DNA of 64,000 nucleotides from Bordetella parapertussis (lineage in GTDB: Bacteria > Pseudomonadota > Gammaproteobacteria > Burkholderiales > SG8-41). Location of the stretch: the NCBI GenBank assembly GCA_945885345.1, contig CAMCYP010000013.1, positions 1 through 64,000 of the forward strand, in the 5' to 3' direction. The notes below the pieces were generated by a model, which did not search any database, was not told where the DNA came from, and was given only the letters and a program-made list of their open reading frames with translations. Numbering within the stretch: the first letter of the stretch is position 1; every line of letters begins with the position of its first letter. This document shows positions 50,891-59,844 of this stretch, piece by piece. The translations under genes were made by a program, and so were the position numbers.

Positions 50891-53800
50891 TCAACTTTTT
50901 ACTGCTTTTATCTTCTTGGTTTGCATTTCGATCACTTGTTGTGTTCGAAGCTCAACAATCCCTTTGCTCGCTAACCATTGTTTTTCCATTTCCGTAGTTC
51001 TAAACATGTAGAGGTGTCGGAGAACCATTGTCTGCAGTAAACGACTCGACACTTGGTTATCTTTAGTCTGTGAAATTAGAGTATCAATTTTTTCTTGAGG
51101 AATCTTTTTGGTTGTTTCAAGGCATGCAGCAAGTTCAATGAGCCTAAAGGCAGGGGTGTCTGTTTTATTGGCTACAGAACGGATATCTTCGATAAGCGAT
51201 TCGGCACTCACTGAAGAGGCTGCCTTGTGAATAAAACCGAACGCAGTGAGATGAACAATAATTGCCGCGAATTCCTTGGCAATTTTTTGCCTTTTTTCCC
51301 CGTCAGTTATTTTTACGCGCTCACGAAGGATTGCATCAATTTCAGAGACTATGTCGTCGGGATCTTTTTCGATGAAATCAAAATAACCTCTTAAAGCGCG
51401 GAGTGGACCGTTAAATAAATGAACTAATATCTCAACCCGCTTTTCGCGTTTCAATGTTGAAAACTGATTCTTCAGAAGCTGGCCAAGGATCTCGACGGTT
51501 TTCAAGACCATAATTACTTGGGCATGAACACTTAATGCTTCGCCAACTTCCTCGTGGTCTGTGAGGCCATCTTTCCCGTCATCTATCTCGTCTTTGAGGT
51601 TATTTACTTTTTCACGATGCTTTTCTGGCGCTTCGCCAGAATATTCAAGTATTGGTAATTGTTTGACTAATTGTTCTACCCCCTTTGTATCATTTGATGA
51701 GAACGCGAGCGGGGCCTTTTCTTTAAATAGATTGTTTAGAGTTTCAACAATTCGCTCTGTCACATATGGCTGCCCCGCTTGTTGATGGGCCATGAATAAA
51801 ATGGTATTCGCGTTGTCCCGTACATAAATGTGCTTGCAGCAATGATCAACGTATGATTTGATTTCGGGCGTTGAAAGTTCGCGCGCAAGATATCTGCCTT
51901 TCAGTAAATAAAAAATGTAACGATACCTAAAGCGAAAATAAGTGGAACTCTTAACCAAAATTCTGCTGGCTATTAGATCGCCAAGTTGGCTGTCTAGATC
52001 AACGGAAAATCTTTCTTGACTAAACCGAGTATTGAACTCAAGAAGGTCTTGTTTAGATAACTCGGATGCATTTCGCTTATGAAAATGCCAAGCAAGGTCA
52101 GAGCAATAATCGTTAAGGCCATCCCATTTGCTGGGCTGAATGCCAGCGGCTTTCATGCCTTCTTGCAGCAAGAAGAAGTAGTAGTTCCCTAAGGCGCTTT
52201 CCTGGAATTGGCCACTAAGGCCAGCATCAATGCTTTGTAGCAGTGTTAACAAGTAGAGCGGTAACGAAGGGACAATGTTCCGAACCATTGCCGTTTCCAT
52301 TAGCTTTTCAGCTGTATCGCATCTTTCTAGAATTGTTGATTCGTCAATTGACCCATCACCGTCTGTGATGGAGAACCATTTTTTTACTAACTTCGCACGA
52401 AGGACATATCCAAACGGCAAAATTTTATAGTGTTGAAATGACCCCGCTTCGCTATCAGGTACGTTAGTGATTACATCGTGCGCCTCAAAACGATCGCTGA
52501 CGACGAGGATTGAATAGCCGAAGCGTTTTTTTATTCCAGTTATTACTTTTGCAATATGGTCATCGGCGCGCACTTTGCTGTCACCGAAGTCATCAATTAG
52601 CGCTAACTTCTGTTTTTTTCCTAGTTGTGAATACTTCTCGAATGCATTCTTCCCGTATTGAATTTCAAAGGCTGATTTAATCCAGTTCTCGATATCTCGT
52701 GACGAGGAGCCGCGCAACTTCTCGCCCTTTAGGAGCAATGGAACAATTCCTCTGTCGTGATATCGCTCAAATAGTTGATACAGTAAGCTCGTTGCTCCAG
52801 AGGATTCATCTGCCTCCAATAGAATTCCACACTCAAGACGGGATGGTTCAGTTAAAACTTGGCTACTTAATATTTGCCGTGGTTGTCTTGTTTTGGCGTT
52901 GGAGATGAGGTCTGGAAATACGAATAGGTCTGACAATGCGATGTTATGACCGCTCAACCTTTTAAAGTTTGCTCCGGGATCGCTAATCTGGGCCGAAAAT
53001 GTTTTGTGAACTTGGAAGGGGTTGGAGATTTTTTGGGGGATTATTCTGAAATCTTGCCAAGTTCCATCTTCAGTGGTCTCGTAAATATTGCCGGTCCATG
53101 CATATCGACTGGCACGCCAGGTCCCTTCATTTAGATCGATGTCTAAAACGTTAAAGCCGGAATCGCTCAGGTCTTTTTCACCTTGCAATACGCAGCCTTC
53201 GACATAGGCGCTATTTCCGGAAAGCGAGTCAGTATTTTCGCCAATATTAGATACATGCTCATGCCCGCTAAAAATAATGTTTTCATGAGTCCTGAGAGCT
53301 TTTCGAAAGCCGTGATAGGTCCTTTGTGAGAGCCAATTAAATGGGTGGTGCAATATGGCGATACGTAAGTCGGCCTTTACTGGTTTTTTCAGATACTTTT
53401 CATAAGGAAATTCTAGGGAGCCCAAGGTTTCTTTGACATGGGACATCCATGCAACATTGATGCAATCAATGTGTATAAGTGAGTTCTCGCATTCAATTTC
53501 AATTGTTTGCCATAATTTGTCGCCGGCATTAACGGAATCTGTCGATTCGAATTGCTTTAAAAAGTCATGAAACGGCTGCTGGACTGAGCAGCAAGTCTCA
53601 GTGACGCTTTCATCTATAGCCTTGGCTCCTTGCTGAGTGATGCTTTCGATCACCATTCTGCGTACTCCGGTGTTTAGATCAAAGTCGCAGTCGTGATTGC
53701 CCGGAGTAAAAACAAAATTAATCGGTAAATCTTTTTCTGCCAGAACGTATTTCTCGATTTCCCGGAAGAAATTATTTGCTAATGCGTACTGCTCCGGTTT

Positions 53801-53959
53801 GCCACTGAACGCTATATCGCCTGTGACAATAATCAATAGCCTTGATGCATCTGGTAGTGATCGAAACAGGCATGCCGCAATATTCATTGCGCGTGAAAGA
53901 ATTGGATCGCTTTCACCCTTAATGTGAATGTCACTCAGATGCAGTATCGCTGTTGTCAT
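50891..53959 (-). CDS. Calcineurin-type phosphoesterase fused to a STAND-like NTPase region, putative defence protein
   Basis: The 1022-residue product starts with a complete metallophosphoesterase domain: DIH at residues 10-12, GDIA 47-50, GNHD 87-90, HH at 204-205 and GHEH 232-235. Next comes a region like a STAND/NACHT ATPase: a P-loop-like EADESSGATSLL (382-393) where the Lys of Walker A is Ala, a Walker-B-like LALIDDFGD (452-460), and FGYSILVVSDRFE. From about residue 540 it is helical, without recognised repeats. Base composition is far more AT-rich than the surroundings (one 60-base line at 51901 has 17 G/C). Start ATG 53959 follows GGGGGA. No partner gene is present. By analogy with sensor-effector fusions it may cleave a nucleotide or nucleic acid on infection; this is inference. 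Confidence 0.8.
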   Translation of the reverse strand: MTTAILHLSDIHIKGESDPILSRAMNIAACLFRSLPDASRLLIIVTGDIAFSGKPEQYALANNFFREIEKYVLAEKDLPINFVFTPGNHDCDFDLNTGVRRMVIESITQQGAKAIDESVTETCCSVQQPFHDFLKQFESTDSVNAGDKLWQTIEIECENSLIHIDCINVAWMSHVKETLGSLEFPYEKYLKKPVKADLRIAILHHPFNWLSQRTYHGFRKALRTHENIIFSGHEHVSNIGENTDSLSGNSAYVEGCVLQGEKDLSDSGFNVLDIDLNEGTWRASRYAWTGNIYETTEDGTWQDFRIIPQKISNPFQVHKTFSAQISDPGANFKRLSGHNIALSDLFVFPDLISNAKTRQPRQILSSQVLTEPSRLECGILLEADESSGATSLLYQLFERYHDRGIVPLLLKGEKLRGSSSRDIENWIKSAFEIQYGKNAFEKYSQLGKKQKLALIDDFGDSKVRADDHIAKVITGIKKRFGYSILVVSDRFEAHDVITNVPDSEAGSFQHYKILPFGYVLRAKLVKKWFSITDGDGSIDESTILERCDTAEKLMETAMVRNIVPSLPLYLLTLLQSIDAGLSGQFQESALGNYYFFLLQEGMKAAGIQPSKWDGLNDYCSDLAWHFHKRNASELSKQDLLEFNTRFSQERFSVDLDSQLGDLIASRILVKSSTYFRFRYRYIFYLLKGRYLARELSTPEIKSYVDHCCKHIYVRDNANTILFMAHQQAGQPYVTERIVETLNNLFKEKAPLAFSSNDTKGVEQLVKQLPILEYSGEAPEKHREKVNNLKDEIDDGKDGLTDHEEVGEALSVHAQVIMVLKTVEILGQLLKNQFSTLKREKRVEILVHLFNGPLRALRGYFDFIEKDPDDIVSEIDAILRERVKITDGEKRQKIAKEFAAIIVHLTAFGFIHKAASSVSAESLIEDIRSVANKTDTPAFRLIELAACLETTKKIPQEKIDTLISQTKDNQVSSRLLQTMVLRHLYMFRTTEMEKQWLASKGIVELRTQQVIEMQTKKIKAVKS

Positions 53960-54015
53960 TGTTCCCCCGTAAATCAAGGATGAATTAATAAGCTGAAAAT
54001 TATCTGACGGTACAG

Positions 54016-54402
54016 CTAGATTCTATTTACGAGTTCGCCGAAAGAGGTGTTGATGGCGCTGCTTGATGAGCCCGCTCTTTTTTTCTGATCAATTAGCCAG
54101 CCAGTATTTTTTTTGTTGCCTTCTAAGGCGGTTGTAAAGGCTCTGGTTGTTTCCGTGACCTGCGGCCCCCCCAACCCCTTCCGACCAAACACCATATATT
54201 CCGCACTGATCACCTCGCGGAATTCCGCTTCCGTCAGCGGCAGTTTGTCCTTCGCCTGTTCCTCGTAAATCCGCTGCGCTTCGCTGTAGGGGATGTCGTG
54301 GATCTTCAGGCCCTTGCCGCGGCCGTAGTCCGTCAGCTTGCTCGCGAAGTGGTGGCCGATGCGAAAGGGCACTTCGGCTTTCTGTAAAAACGTATCGGCG
54401 AT
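54016..54402 (-). pseudogene. 3' fragment of an argH paralog fused to foreign tail
   Basis: From 54402 to 54160 the frame reads IADTFLQKAEVPFRIGHHFA and on to YMVFGRKGLGGPQ. It is about 61 of 81 residues identical to the C-terminal part of the intact ArgH-like protein at 55938. No upstream part exists; the frame simply begins in a stretch without homology. The last 45 residues (NKKNTGWLIDQKKRAGSS and beyond) are AT-rich and unrelated. It looks like the remains of a second, diverged argH cut by whatever brought in the large gene. Confidence 0.75.
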
Positions 54403-54439
54403 TGTTCGTCCGTCTTCCGCAGTGCCTCCCCATCCCGCC

Positions 54440-55795
54440 TCAATGCACCACATACCCCTTGTCCCGGATCAGCCGCACGCAGGCCGCGCTGACATCCGCG
54501 TCGTACAGTTTCCCCGCGTTTTTTGAGAGTTCTTCGAGCGCAGGGCCGATGCCCAGCGCCGCGCGGTAGGGGCGGTGCGCGCTCATGGATTCGAAAACAT
54601 CCGCCACGGCCACGATCCGCGCGAGCGGGAGGATGGCCCCGTCCTTGAGTCCGTGCGGGTAGCCGCTGCCGTCGAGCCGCTCGTGGTGCTGCAGCACGGC
54701 CTCGGCGACGGGCTGCCGGAAGTCGATGGCCTGCAGGATGTCGTAGCCGGTCTGGGAATGGGTCTTGATCAGTTCGTATTCCTCGGGCTTGAGCCGTGCG
54801 GGCTTGGTGAGGATTTCCGCCGGCACGCCGATCTTGCCGCAGTCATGCACCAGGCCCACGGTGCGCAGGAGTTGCTGCGTCGCGGTGTCGAGCCCGAGTT
54901 CGGCGCTGATGTCCGCGGCGAGGTTGCCCACGCGCGATTCGTGGCCGGCGGTGTAGGAGTCGCGGATTTCGCCGATGGTCGAAATCGTGCGCAGGGTGTC
55001 GTGCAGCATGCGCTCGACATGGGCGAGGTATTGCTGCGTTCGCTGGTCGGCGAGTTTTTCCTCGGTGACATCAAGCACGACGCCCATCATGGTGGCTTCG
55101 CCGGGCTTGCCGGTGCGCGTGTTCTGCACATCGACGATGATGGTGCTGCCGTCGCGGCGCCGGCCGCTAAAGCTGCGATGGCCGCTCGCAACGGGGCTTG
55201 AGATCCGTTCGCGGATTCCCGCGCGTACCAGGTCGCGCTCGGCGGGATCGACGAGGTCCAGCAGGTCCATGTTCAGCAGATCGTCGAGCGGGTAGCCGAA
55301 CATCTCGGCCACACGCGGATTGGCATAGACGAATTTTGATCCATTGACGATATACAGCCCGACCATCGAGTGTTCGATCAGGCCGCGATACATCGCTTCC
55401 GCGGCCTGCAGCCGTTCCAGGGCATCCACCTGCTCCGACATGTCGATGGCCATCACGATTTCGGCGGTGTGCCCTTCGAAACTGACTTTGCGCGCGGTGA
55501 TGTCCACGTGCAGGGTCCTGCCGTCGCGCGTCTGGTGGCACCAGCGGCCAGCGCGGTCGACGCCGTCGGGCTGGTTAAGCAGGTGTTCGCGGTAACGCGC
55601 GGCTTCTTCCGGCGGACGGATGTCGATGGTGGACATTTTCAGGAATTCCTCGCGGCTGTAGCCGTACTTGGTGACGGCGGCGTCGTTCACCGCGAGGAAC
55701 ATCAGCGTCCCGGTGTCGAAGATCCACATCGGGTGCGGGCCGGCCTCGAACAGTTCGCGGAAGACCTGGTTGCTGGAATGAATGTCGTAACTCAT
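54440..55795 (-). CDS. PAS-PAS-HD-GYP cyclic-di-GMP phosphodiesterase
   Basis: The 451-residue product has two PAS domains (about residues 8-120 and 133-250; FEAGPHPMWIFDTGTLMFLAVNDAAVTKYGYSREEF and EHSMVGLYIVNGSKFVYANPRVAEMFGYPLDDL) and a C-terminal HD-GYP domain with HDCGKIGVP and HHERLDGSGYPHGLKDG. It probably senses a small ligand or redox state and adjusts cyclic di-GMP. No membrane segment is present, so it is cytosolic. ATG 55795 follows AGGAA. It lies between the broken and intact argH copies. Confidence 0.93.
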   Translation of the reverse strand: MSYDIHSSNQVFRELFEAGPHPMWIFDTGTLMFLAVNDAAVTKYGYSREEFLKMSTIDIRPPEEAARYREHLLNQPDGVDRAGRWCHQTRDGRTLHVDITARKVSFEGHTAEIVMAIDMSEQVDALERLQAAEAMYRGLIEHSMVGLYIVNGSKFVYANPRVAEMFGYPLDDLLNMDLLDLVDPAERDLVRAGIRERISSPVASGHRSFSGRRRDGSTIIVDVQNTRTGKPGEATMMGVVLDVTEEKLADQRTQQYLAHVERMLHDTLRTISTIGEIRDSYTAGHESRVGNLAADISAELGLDTATQQLLRTVGLVHDCGKIGVPAEILTKPARLKPEEYELIKTHSQTGYDILQAIDFRQPVAEAVLQHHERLDGSGYPHGLKDGAILPLARIVAVADVFESMSAHRPYRAALGIGPALEELSKNAGKLYDADVSAACVRLIRDKGYVVH

Positions 55796-55937
55796 CAAGA
55801 AATTCCTGTCGATACGGCGGGCTGCAGGGGATAACGCAATATGGAATTTGTTTATGTGCTGAATGAATGCCTGTTGCGGCAGGATACGCCGGAGAGGCCG
55901 TGCGCTTCAACGCCTCTCGCATCGGGAGGGCGCCGCT

Positions 55938-57395
55938 TCAGTCGCGGCAATGTGCTGCGAAAGCGGTTTCGCGTGCGGCCGCCGCCTGTGCCAGGGCGCT
56001 GTCGCGGCCTGAAGATGCCGTGGTTTCAGTGGCTGTTTGCCGGCCTGCGGCGGCGAGCATGCGCTGCGCCTCGGCGGGCTGCGGTCCGCCCAATCCCTTG
56101 CGCCCGAACACCATGTATTGCGCACTGATGATATCCACATATTCCTTTTCGCTCAGCGGTAAGGCCGCGTTCGCATTCTCGGCGTAGATGCGCTGCACTT
56201 CGGCAAAAGGTATCTCCTGCAGCTTCAGCCCTTTGCCCCGCCCATAATCCGTCAGCTTCGACGCAAAATGATGCCCGATGCGGAACGGTACTTCGGCCTT
56301 CTGCAGCAGCGCATCGGCAATCTCGGTGGTGGTGGAGTAATCGGCGTTCACTTCTTCCAGCGCGCGCGCCTTGTTGACGACCAGCGCATCGACCACCTGC
56401 CGGTAAATTTTCATTACTTGTAGCAGGCGCGCGACCGGCACCGGGTCGTATAGGCGGTAGTCGAACATGCCCGGGCGGTTGTTGTGCGAGACCCAGGTCA
56501 TGGTCTGCATTTCACTGATGACGATGCTCGATTGCGCGCGCAGTTGTTCGAGGGCTGCGGGGTTTCGCTTCTGCGGCATGATGCTGCTCGTTCCTGTTAA
56601 TTCACCCGCGGCGAGCATGAACCACGGCGTTGGTTCGGCGTACTGGGCATGGATGTCCTGCGCGAACATCCCTGCCTGCAGTGCGATGCTGCTGTAGCCG
56701 GCGGCGCATTCGAGGGCGCTGTCGATGGGGGCGAGGTGGTTGGCGTCGTAGGCGTTTTCGACGAGGCCATCAAACCCCAGCAGTTCTGCCAGGCGATGCC
56801 GGTCCAGTGGAAAACTCGAGGTTGCCAGCGCCGCCGCGCCGAGCGGGCATTTGTTGACCCGCACGTACGTCTCTTGTAACCGTTCTGTGGCGCGGGCCAG
56901 TGCCGATTCAAACGCCAGCAGGTAATGCGCGAAGGTGGTGGGCTGCGCCTGCACGCCGTGGGTGTAGGCGGGGATGATGGTTTCGATGTGTTGTTCGGCG
57001 CGTTTGAGCAATGATTCGCGCAATGCGATCAGCGCTGCGATGACCTGCAGCAAGCCGTCGCGCAGGTTCATCCGGGCGATGGTGGAGGCGAGATCCTGCC
57101 GGCTGCGGCCGGTGTGCAGGCGCGAGGCTTCCTGGCCGGCCACTTTGATCAGCCGCGGTTCGTAATCGAGATAGTCCGCGGAGCTGCGCGGTTTGAAACC
57201 TTCCTTGCCGGCTTTTTCATTGGCTATGACTTCGGCGATACCTTTGGCGATGCGCTGCGCAACGTCCTTAGTCACGATGCCGGTCTCGGCGAGCATGACG
57301 ATCGAGGCCTTGTTGATTTCATCCAGCCATTCAACTGAACGGCCGCCGCCGCGGAATGAAGCGTTGATGTCGAGGGCGGAGTCAGACACGGGCAT
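55938..57395 (-). CDS. Argininosuccinate lyase-like protein
   Basis: The 485-residue product is in the fumarase/aspartase superfamily. It has HTGRSRQDLASTIARM, QAQPTTFAHYLLAFESAL, SSFPLDRHRLAELLGFDG and the signature GTSSIMPQKRNPAALE. Canonical ArgH cleaves argininosuccinate to arginine and fumarate. Divergent paralogs in Burkholderiales often sit with Bug genes and may cleave other aspartate adducts such as aminopolycarboxylates, so the arginine role is not certain. The C-terminus has an Ala/Thr-rich extension. An AT-rich 22-bp element lies just upstream of its start. A diverged partial copy lies at 54016. Confidence 0.82.
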   Translation of the reverse strand: MPVSDSALDINASFRGGGRSVEWLDEINKASIVMLAETGIVTKDVAQRIAKGIAEVIANEKAGKEGFKPRSSADYLDYEPRLIKVAGQEASRLHTGRSRQDLASTIARMNLRDGLLQVIAALIALRESLLKRAEQHIETIIPAYTHGVQAQPTTFAHYLLAFESALARATERLQETYVRVNKCPLGAAALATSSFPLDRHRLAELLGFDGLVENAYDANHLAPIDSALECAAGYSSIALQAGMFAQDIHAQYAEPTPWFMLAAGELTGTSSIMPQKRNPAALEQLRAQSSIVISEMQTMTWVSHNNRPGMFDYRLYDPVPVARLLQVMKIYRQVVDALVVNKARALEEVNADYSTTTEIADALLQKAEVPFRIGHHFASKLTDYGRGKGLKLQEIPFAEVQRIYAENANAALPLSEKEYVDIISAQYMVFGRKGLGGPQPAEAQRMLAAAGRQTATETTASSGRDSALAQAAAARETAFAAHCRD

Positions 57396-57404
57396 CCTTA
57401 TAAT

Positions 57405-57426
57405 TATTAATAAAATCAATTACTTA
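57405..57426 (-). repeat. AT-rich 22-bp element, copy B
   Basis: Contains AATAAAATCAATTA on the plus strand, 10-30 bases upstream of the argH-like start. It differs from the element at 36484 at two positions. Confidence 0.6.
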
Positions 57427-57544
57427 TGTAATTTTCTCCCGGCGCGACGCTGCGCCCCCCGGTTGCGTCGATTGTTACGCATTTTGGCGGACAAGGGGAG
57501 TTGAATGAACGGCGGGTTGCCGGACGCGCGCGGCCCGGCTGCGC

Positions 57545-57919
57545 TTATTTTGCGGCGCCTTCAATCACCCACTGTGTCGCCTTGCTGAGATCCGCATAAG
57601 AAAATATCTTGATCTCGGCGGCGACAAAGTGCGTTGCGAAAATTTCCGCGATATGCGCGGCAACGGATTCAGTGGCGAGGGCGACGCGCGAGACTTTGCG
57701 GTGGTGGTCATGCACGAATTTCAGGTGTGCAGTCAGCGCGGCTACGGAATCCCAGCCCGGAAACGATTTGGCATGAATGACGATGCCGGTCAGACGGCCC
57801 GATTCGGCGATCAGTGCATCCACTTCCTTGGCGGCCGCAGTGAAATCACTCTCCGTTAACGGGCCATCCGGTTCAAGAAAGGCGATGTGGTTGGCCTTGT
57901 CGATTTTGACTGAAAGCAT
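57545..57919 (-). CDS. SpoIIAA-like (STAS-related) protein
   Basis: The 124-residue product resembles the SpoIIAA-like family (PF11964-type): MLSVKIDKANHIAFLEPDGPLTESDF, RLTGIVIHAKSFPGWDSVAALTAHLKFVHDHHRKVSRVALAT and FVAAEIKIFSYADLSKATQWV. The family fold is that of STAS anti-sigma antagonists, but most members are uncharacterised. ATG 57919 follows GAGGAGAAC. It stands alone between the argH-like gene and a divergent membrane protein. Confidence 0.88.
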   Translation of the reverse strand: MLSVKIDKANHIAFLEPDGPLTESDFTAAAKEVDALIAESGRLTGIVIHAKSFPGWDSVAALTAHLKFVHDHHRKVSRVALATESVAAHIAEIFATHFVAAEIKIFSYADLSKATQWVIEGAAK

Positions 57920-58123
57920 GATTGTTCTCCTCAGCGGTTATTGGTGTCGTACCCCCATGCGGCAAGATGAATGCCCGCATTACCTGTGGGACAGCCGATC
58001 CGGCGGCGGGTTTCACCCGTTTCGGGACGCCATAAGCGTTACGCGGCACGTGTCGTGGTTATGGGAGACAATAACCGGCATTCAGGCTTGCCCGGTTCCG
58101 GTCTGGCTTAACAGGAGGTGACC

Positions 58124-58765
58124 ATGGAATTACTGGATCTCGTTGAGAGTCATGCCTTTCGGCTGTGGCTCGCGCAGGCGATCGTGGCGTTTTTTCTGGT
58201 CGCAGGGGTTGCCCTCTTTGCCGTCGGCATCGGCCTGATCGTCAACAGCGTCGGCGCGCTGCGCTTTTTCGGCAACATGAACCGCTGGGTGTCGATGCGG
58301 CGTGCCACCAAATCACTGGAGATTCCCCGCGATACGCGGCAGGCGGTGCAGAAGTACCGGCACTGGCTGGCGGCGATATTCGTGCTGGGCGGCGCTTTTG
58401 CGATATACGGCCTGCTCACAAAGTTTGATGTGTCCGCGATCATTTTTGTGCTCGGCCTGGGCTTCATGAAGCCGGTTGTTGCGGGATGGCTGATCGACAG
58501 CGTGCGCTGGCTGCTGGTTGCGGGCAACCTGCTGGCGATCGTGGCCGGTGCGCTGCTCGCGTTTTCCCCGGACACTGTGGTGAAACTGGAAGCGCGCGGC
58601 AGCCACTGGTATTCGGAGCGGAAAGTCACCAAGGGCGCCGATCAGTTGAATCTCAAACTGGATGCCTGGGTGGCGGCCCATCCGCGCGTGGCCGGCTGGG
58701 GCATCGTGTTTTTTGCGCTGGCGCTGATCGGCGCGTTCGTGCTGATCCTGCCGAAGGTCTGGTAA
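58124..58765 (+). CDS. Hypothetical four-helix membrane protein
   Basis: The 213-residue product has four hydrophobic segments (about residues 15-40, 80-98, 103-115 with 128-148, and 188-210). A charged cytosolic stretch with MNRWVSMRRATKSLEIPRDTRQAVQKYRHW follows the first helix. A very strong AGGAGGTGA site precedes ATG 58124. I do not recognise a named family. It is convergent with the GST gene, their ends 6 bases apart. Confidence 0.75.
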   Translation: MELLDLVESHAFRLWLAQAIVAFFLVAGVALFAVGIGLIVNSVGALRFFGNMNRWVSMRRATKSLEIPRDTRQAVQKYRHWLAAIFVLGGAFAIYGLLTKFDVSAIIFVLGLGFMKPVVAGWLIDSVRWLLVAGNLLAIVAGALLAFSPDTVVKLEARGSHWYSERKVTKGADQLNLKLDAWVAAHPRVAGWGIVFFALALIGAFVLILPKVW

Positions 58766-58771
58766 GCGGGG

Positions 58772-59389
58772 CTATCCGTTTCTGGCGTGGCCGGTGGTGC
58801 TGAATGATGCGCGCGCCGAAAGTCGCGCCGCGAGCTCGGCCAGCCCCGGGTGCTTGCTGTGCCATTCGTAATCCGGCAGCGCGAACTCGAGATAACCCAG
58901 CGCGTAACCGGTGCTGATGTCGGCCAGCGTAAAGCGTCCGTCAAAACACCAGTCGTTGTTGCCGAGGTCCTTTGCCAGCAGCGCGAGGCTGCGGTCGATT
59001 TTTGACTGCTGTTTTTTAAACCATTCGGCGGAGCGCTGCTTTTCCACCGGCTCGCGATACTCGTGGTTGATGGCGACGGTGGCTTCGGCAATGCCGTCGC
59101 ACAGCGCCTCCCAGCGTTTGACTTCGATGCGTGATTCAAAATCTTCCGGGATCAGTTTCGGCCCGCTGCCGAAGGCGTCCAGGTATTCGACGATCACCGG
59201 CGAGTCATACAGCGCGCGGCCGTCGTCGCGTACCAGCGTCGGGATCTTGCCCAGCGGATTGAACGGCGGCACCGGCGAATCCGGAGTCGAGGCGCGGGCG
59301 ACGACGTATTCGCAGGCGATGTTTTTTTCGAGGAGGACGATGCGCACCTTGCGCACAAACGGGCTGCCGGGGGTACCGTAAAGTCGCAT
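58772..59389 (-). CDS. Glutathione S-transferase
   Basis: The 205-residue product has the thioredoxin-like N-terminal domain MRLYGTPGSPFVRKVRIVLL, with the active Ser/Thr near residue 9, and the glutathione loop GKIPTLVRDDGRALYDSPVIVEYLDAFG. The C-terminal helical domain includes DLGNNDWCFDGRFTLADISTGYALGYLEF, with the capping Asp. It conjugates glutathione to electrophiles or reduces disulfides in the cytosol. ATG 59389 is followed at once by the domain, so the start is secure. Confidence 0.93.
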   Translation of the reverse strand: MRLYGTPGSPFVRKVRIVLLEKNIACEYVVARASTPDSPVPPFNPLGKIPTLVRDDGRALYDSPVIVEYLDAFGSGPKLIPEDFESRIEVKRWEALCDGIAEATVAINHEYREPVEKQRSAEWFKKQQSKIDRSLALLAKDLGNNDWCFDGRFTLADISTGYALGYLEFALPDYEWHSKHPGLAELAARLSARASFSTTGHARNG

Positions 59390-59503
59390 TTTCTTTTTTT
59401 CTCCAGTGTTGCGGCCATTTTAATCCCCGGAGTGGCTGTACGCCGGGCGTACGGCTAAGATGGCCGGCCCGGACATCCCGCCCGGGCAGAGCGAGGAGGC
59501 TTC

Positions 59504-59713
59504 ATGGAAAACCTCTACCGGTGGCGCGTGAAAGAAACGGACAAATTCGGCAAGGTGCGCTGGCGCCTGATGCGCACGCCGATGACTGAAGAAACCGCGC
59601 GTTTCTGGGCGCTCAACAACAACCGTTCTGTCGAGCGCATCGACTGGCCTGGCGCTCTGCGATACGAGCTGGAGTTCGTGGCGGCTGGTTCCGCGCCCAA
59701 GGACGCACACTAG
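59504..59713 (+). CDS. Small hypothetical protein (69 residues)
   Basis: The product reads MENLYRWRVKETDKFGKVRW and continues RLMRTPMTEETARFWALNNNRSVERIDWPGALRYELEF. A strong GAGGAGG site stands before ATG 59504, and codon choice fits the surrounding genes. Conserved-looking aromatic and charged residues suggest a small folded protein; no family is recognised. It is divergent from the GST gene. Confidence 0.65.
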   Translation: MENLYRWRVKETDKFGKVRWRLMRTPMTEETARFWALNNNRSVERIDWPGALRYELEFVAAGSAPKDAH

Positions 59714-59844
59714 TCTTTTGCCATCGCCTTCATTTGTAGTTTTTACATTCCATAGAAGTGCTGCGTTTTGCGGTTCATGCGGAACCGAGCGAGATTGATC
59801 ATGTCGTACAGATGTCATTTCCTGAGTGATCCAGAGGAGACATC

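Noticed and set aside
49666-50997. Open frame of 443 codons opposite the alpha/beta hydrolases
   Set aside because: Antisense of two hydrolases with intact catalytic motifs.
50871-54402. Prophage or integrative element around the large AT-rich gene
   Set aside because: No integrase, transposase, phage structural gene or tRNA target is present; only one foreign gene is seen.
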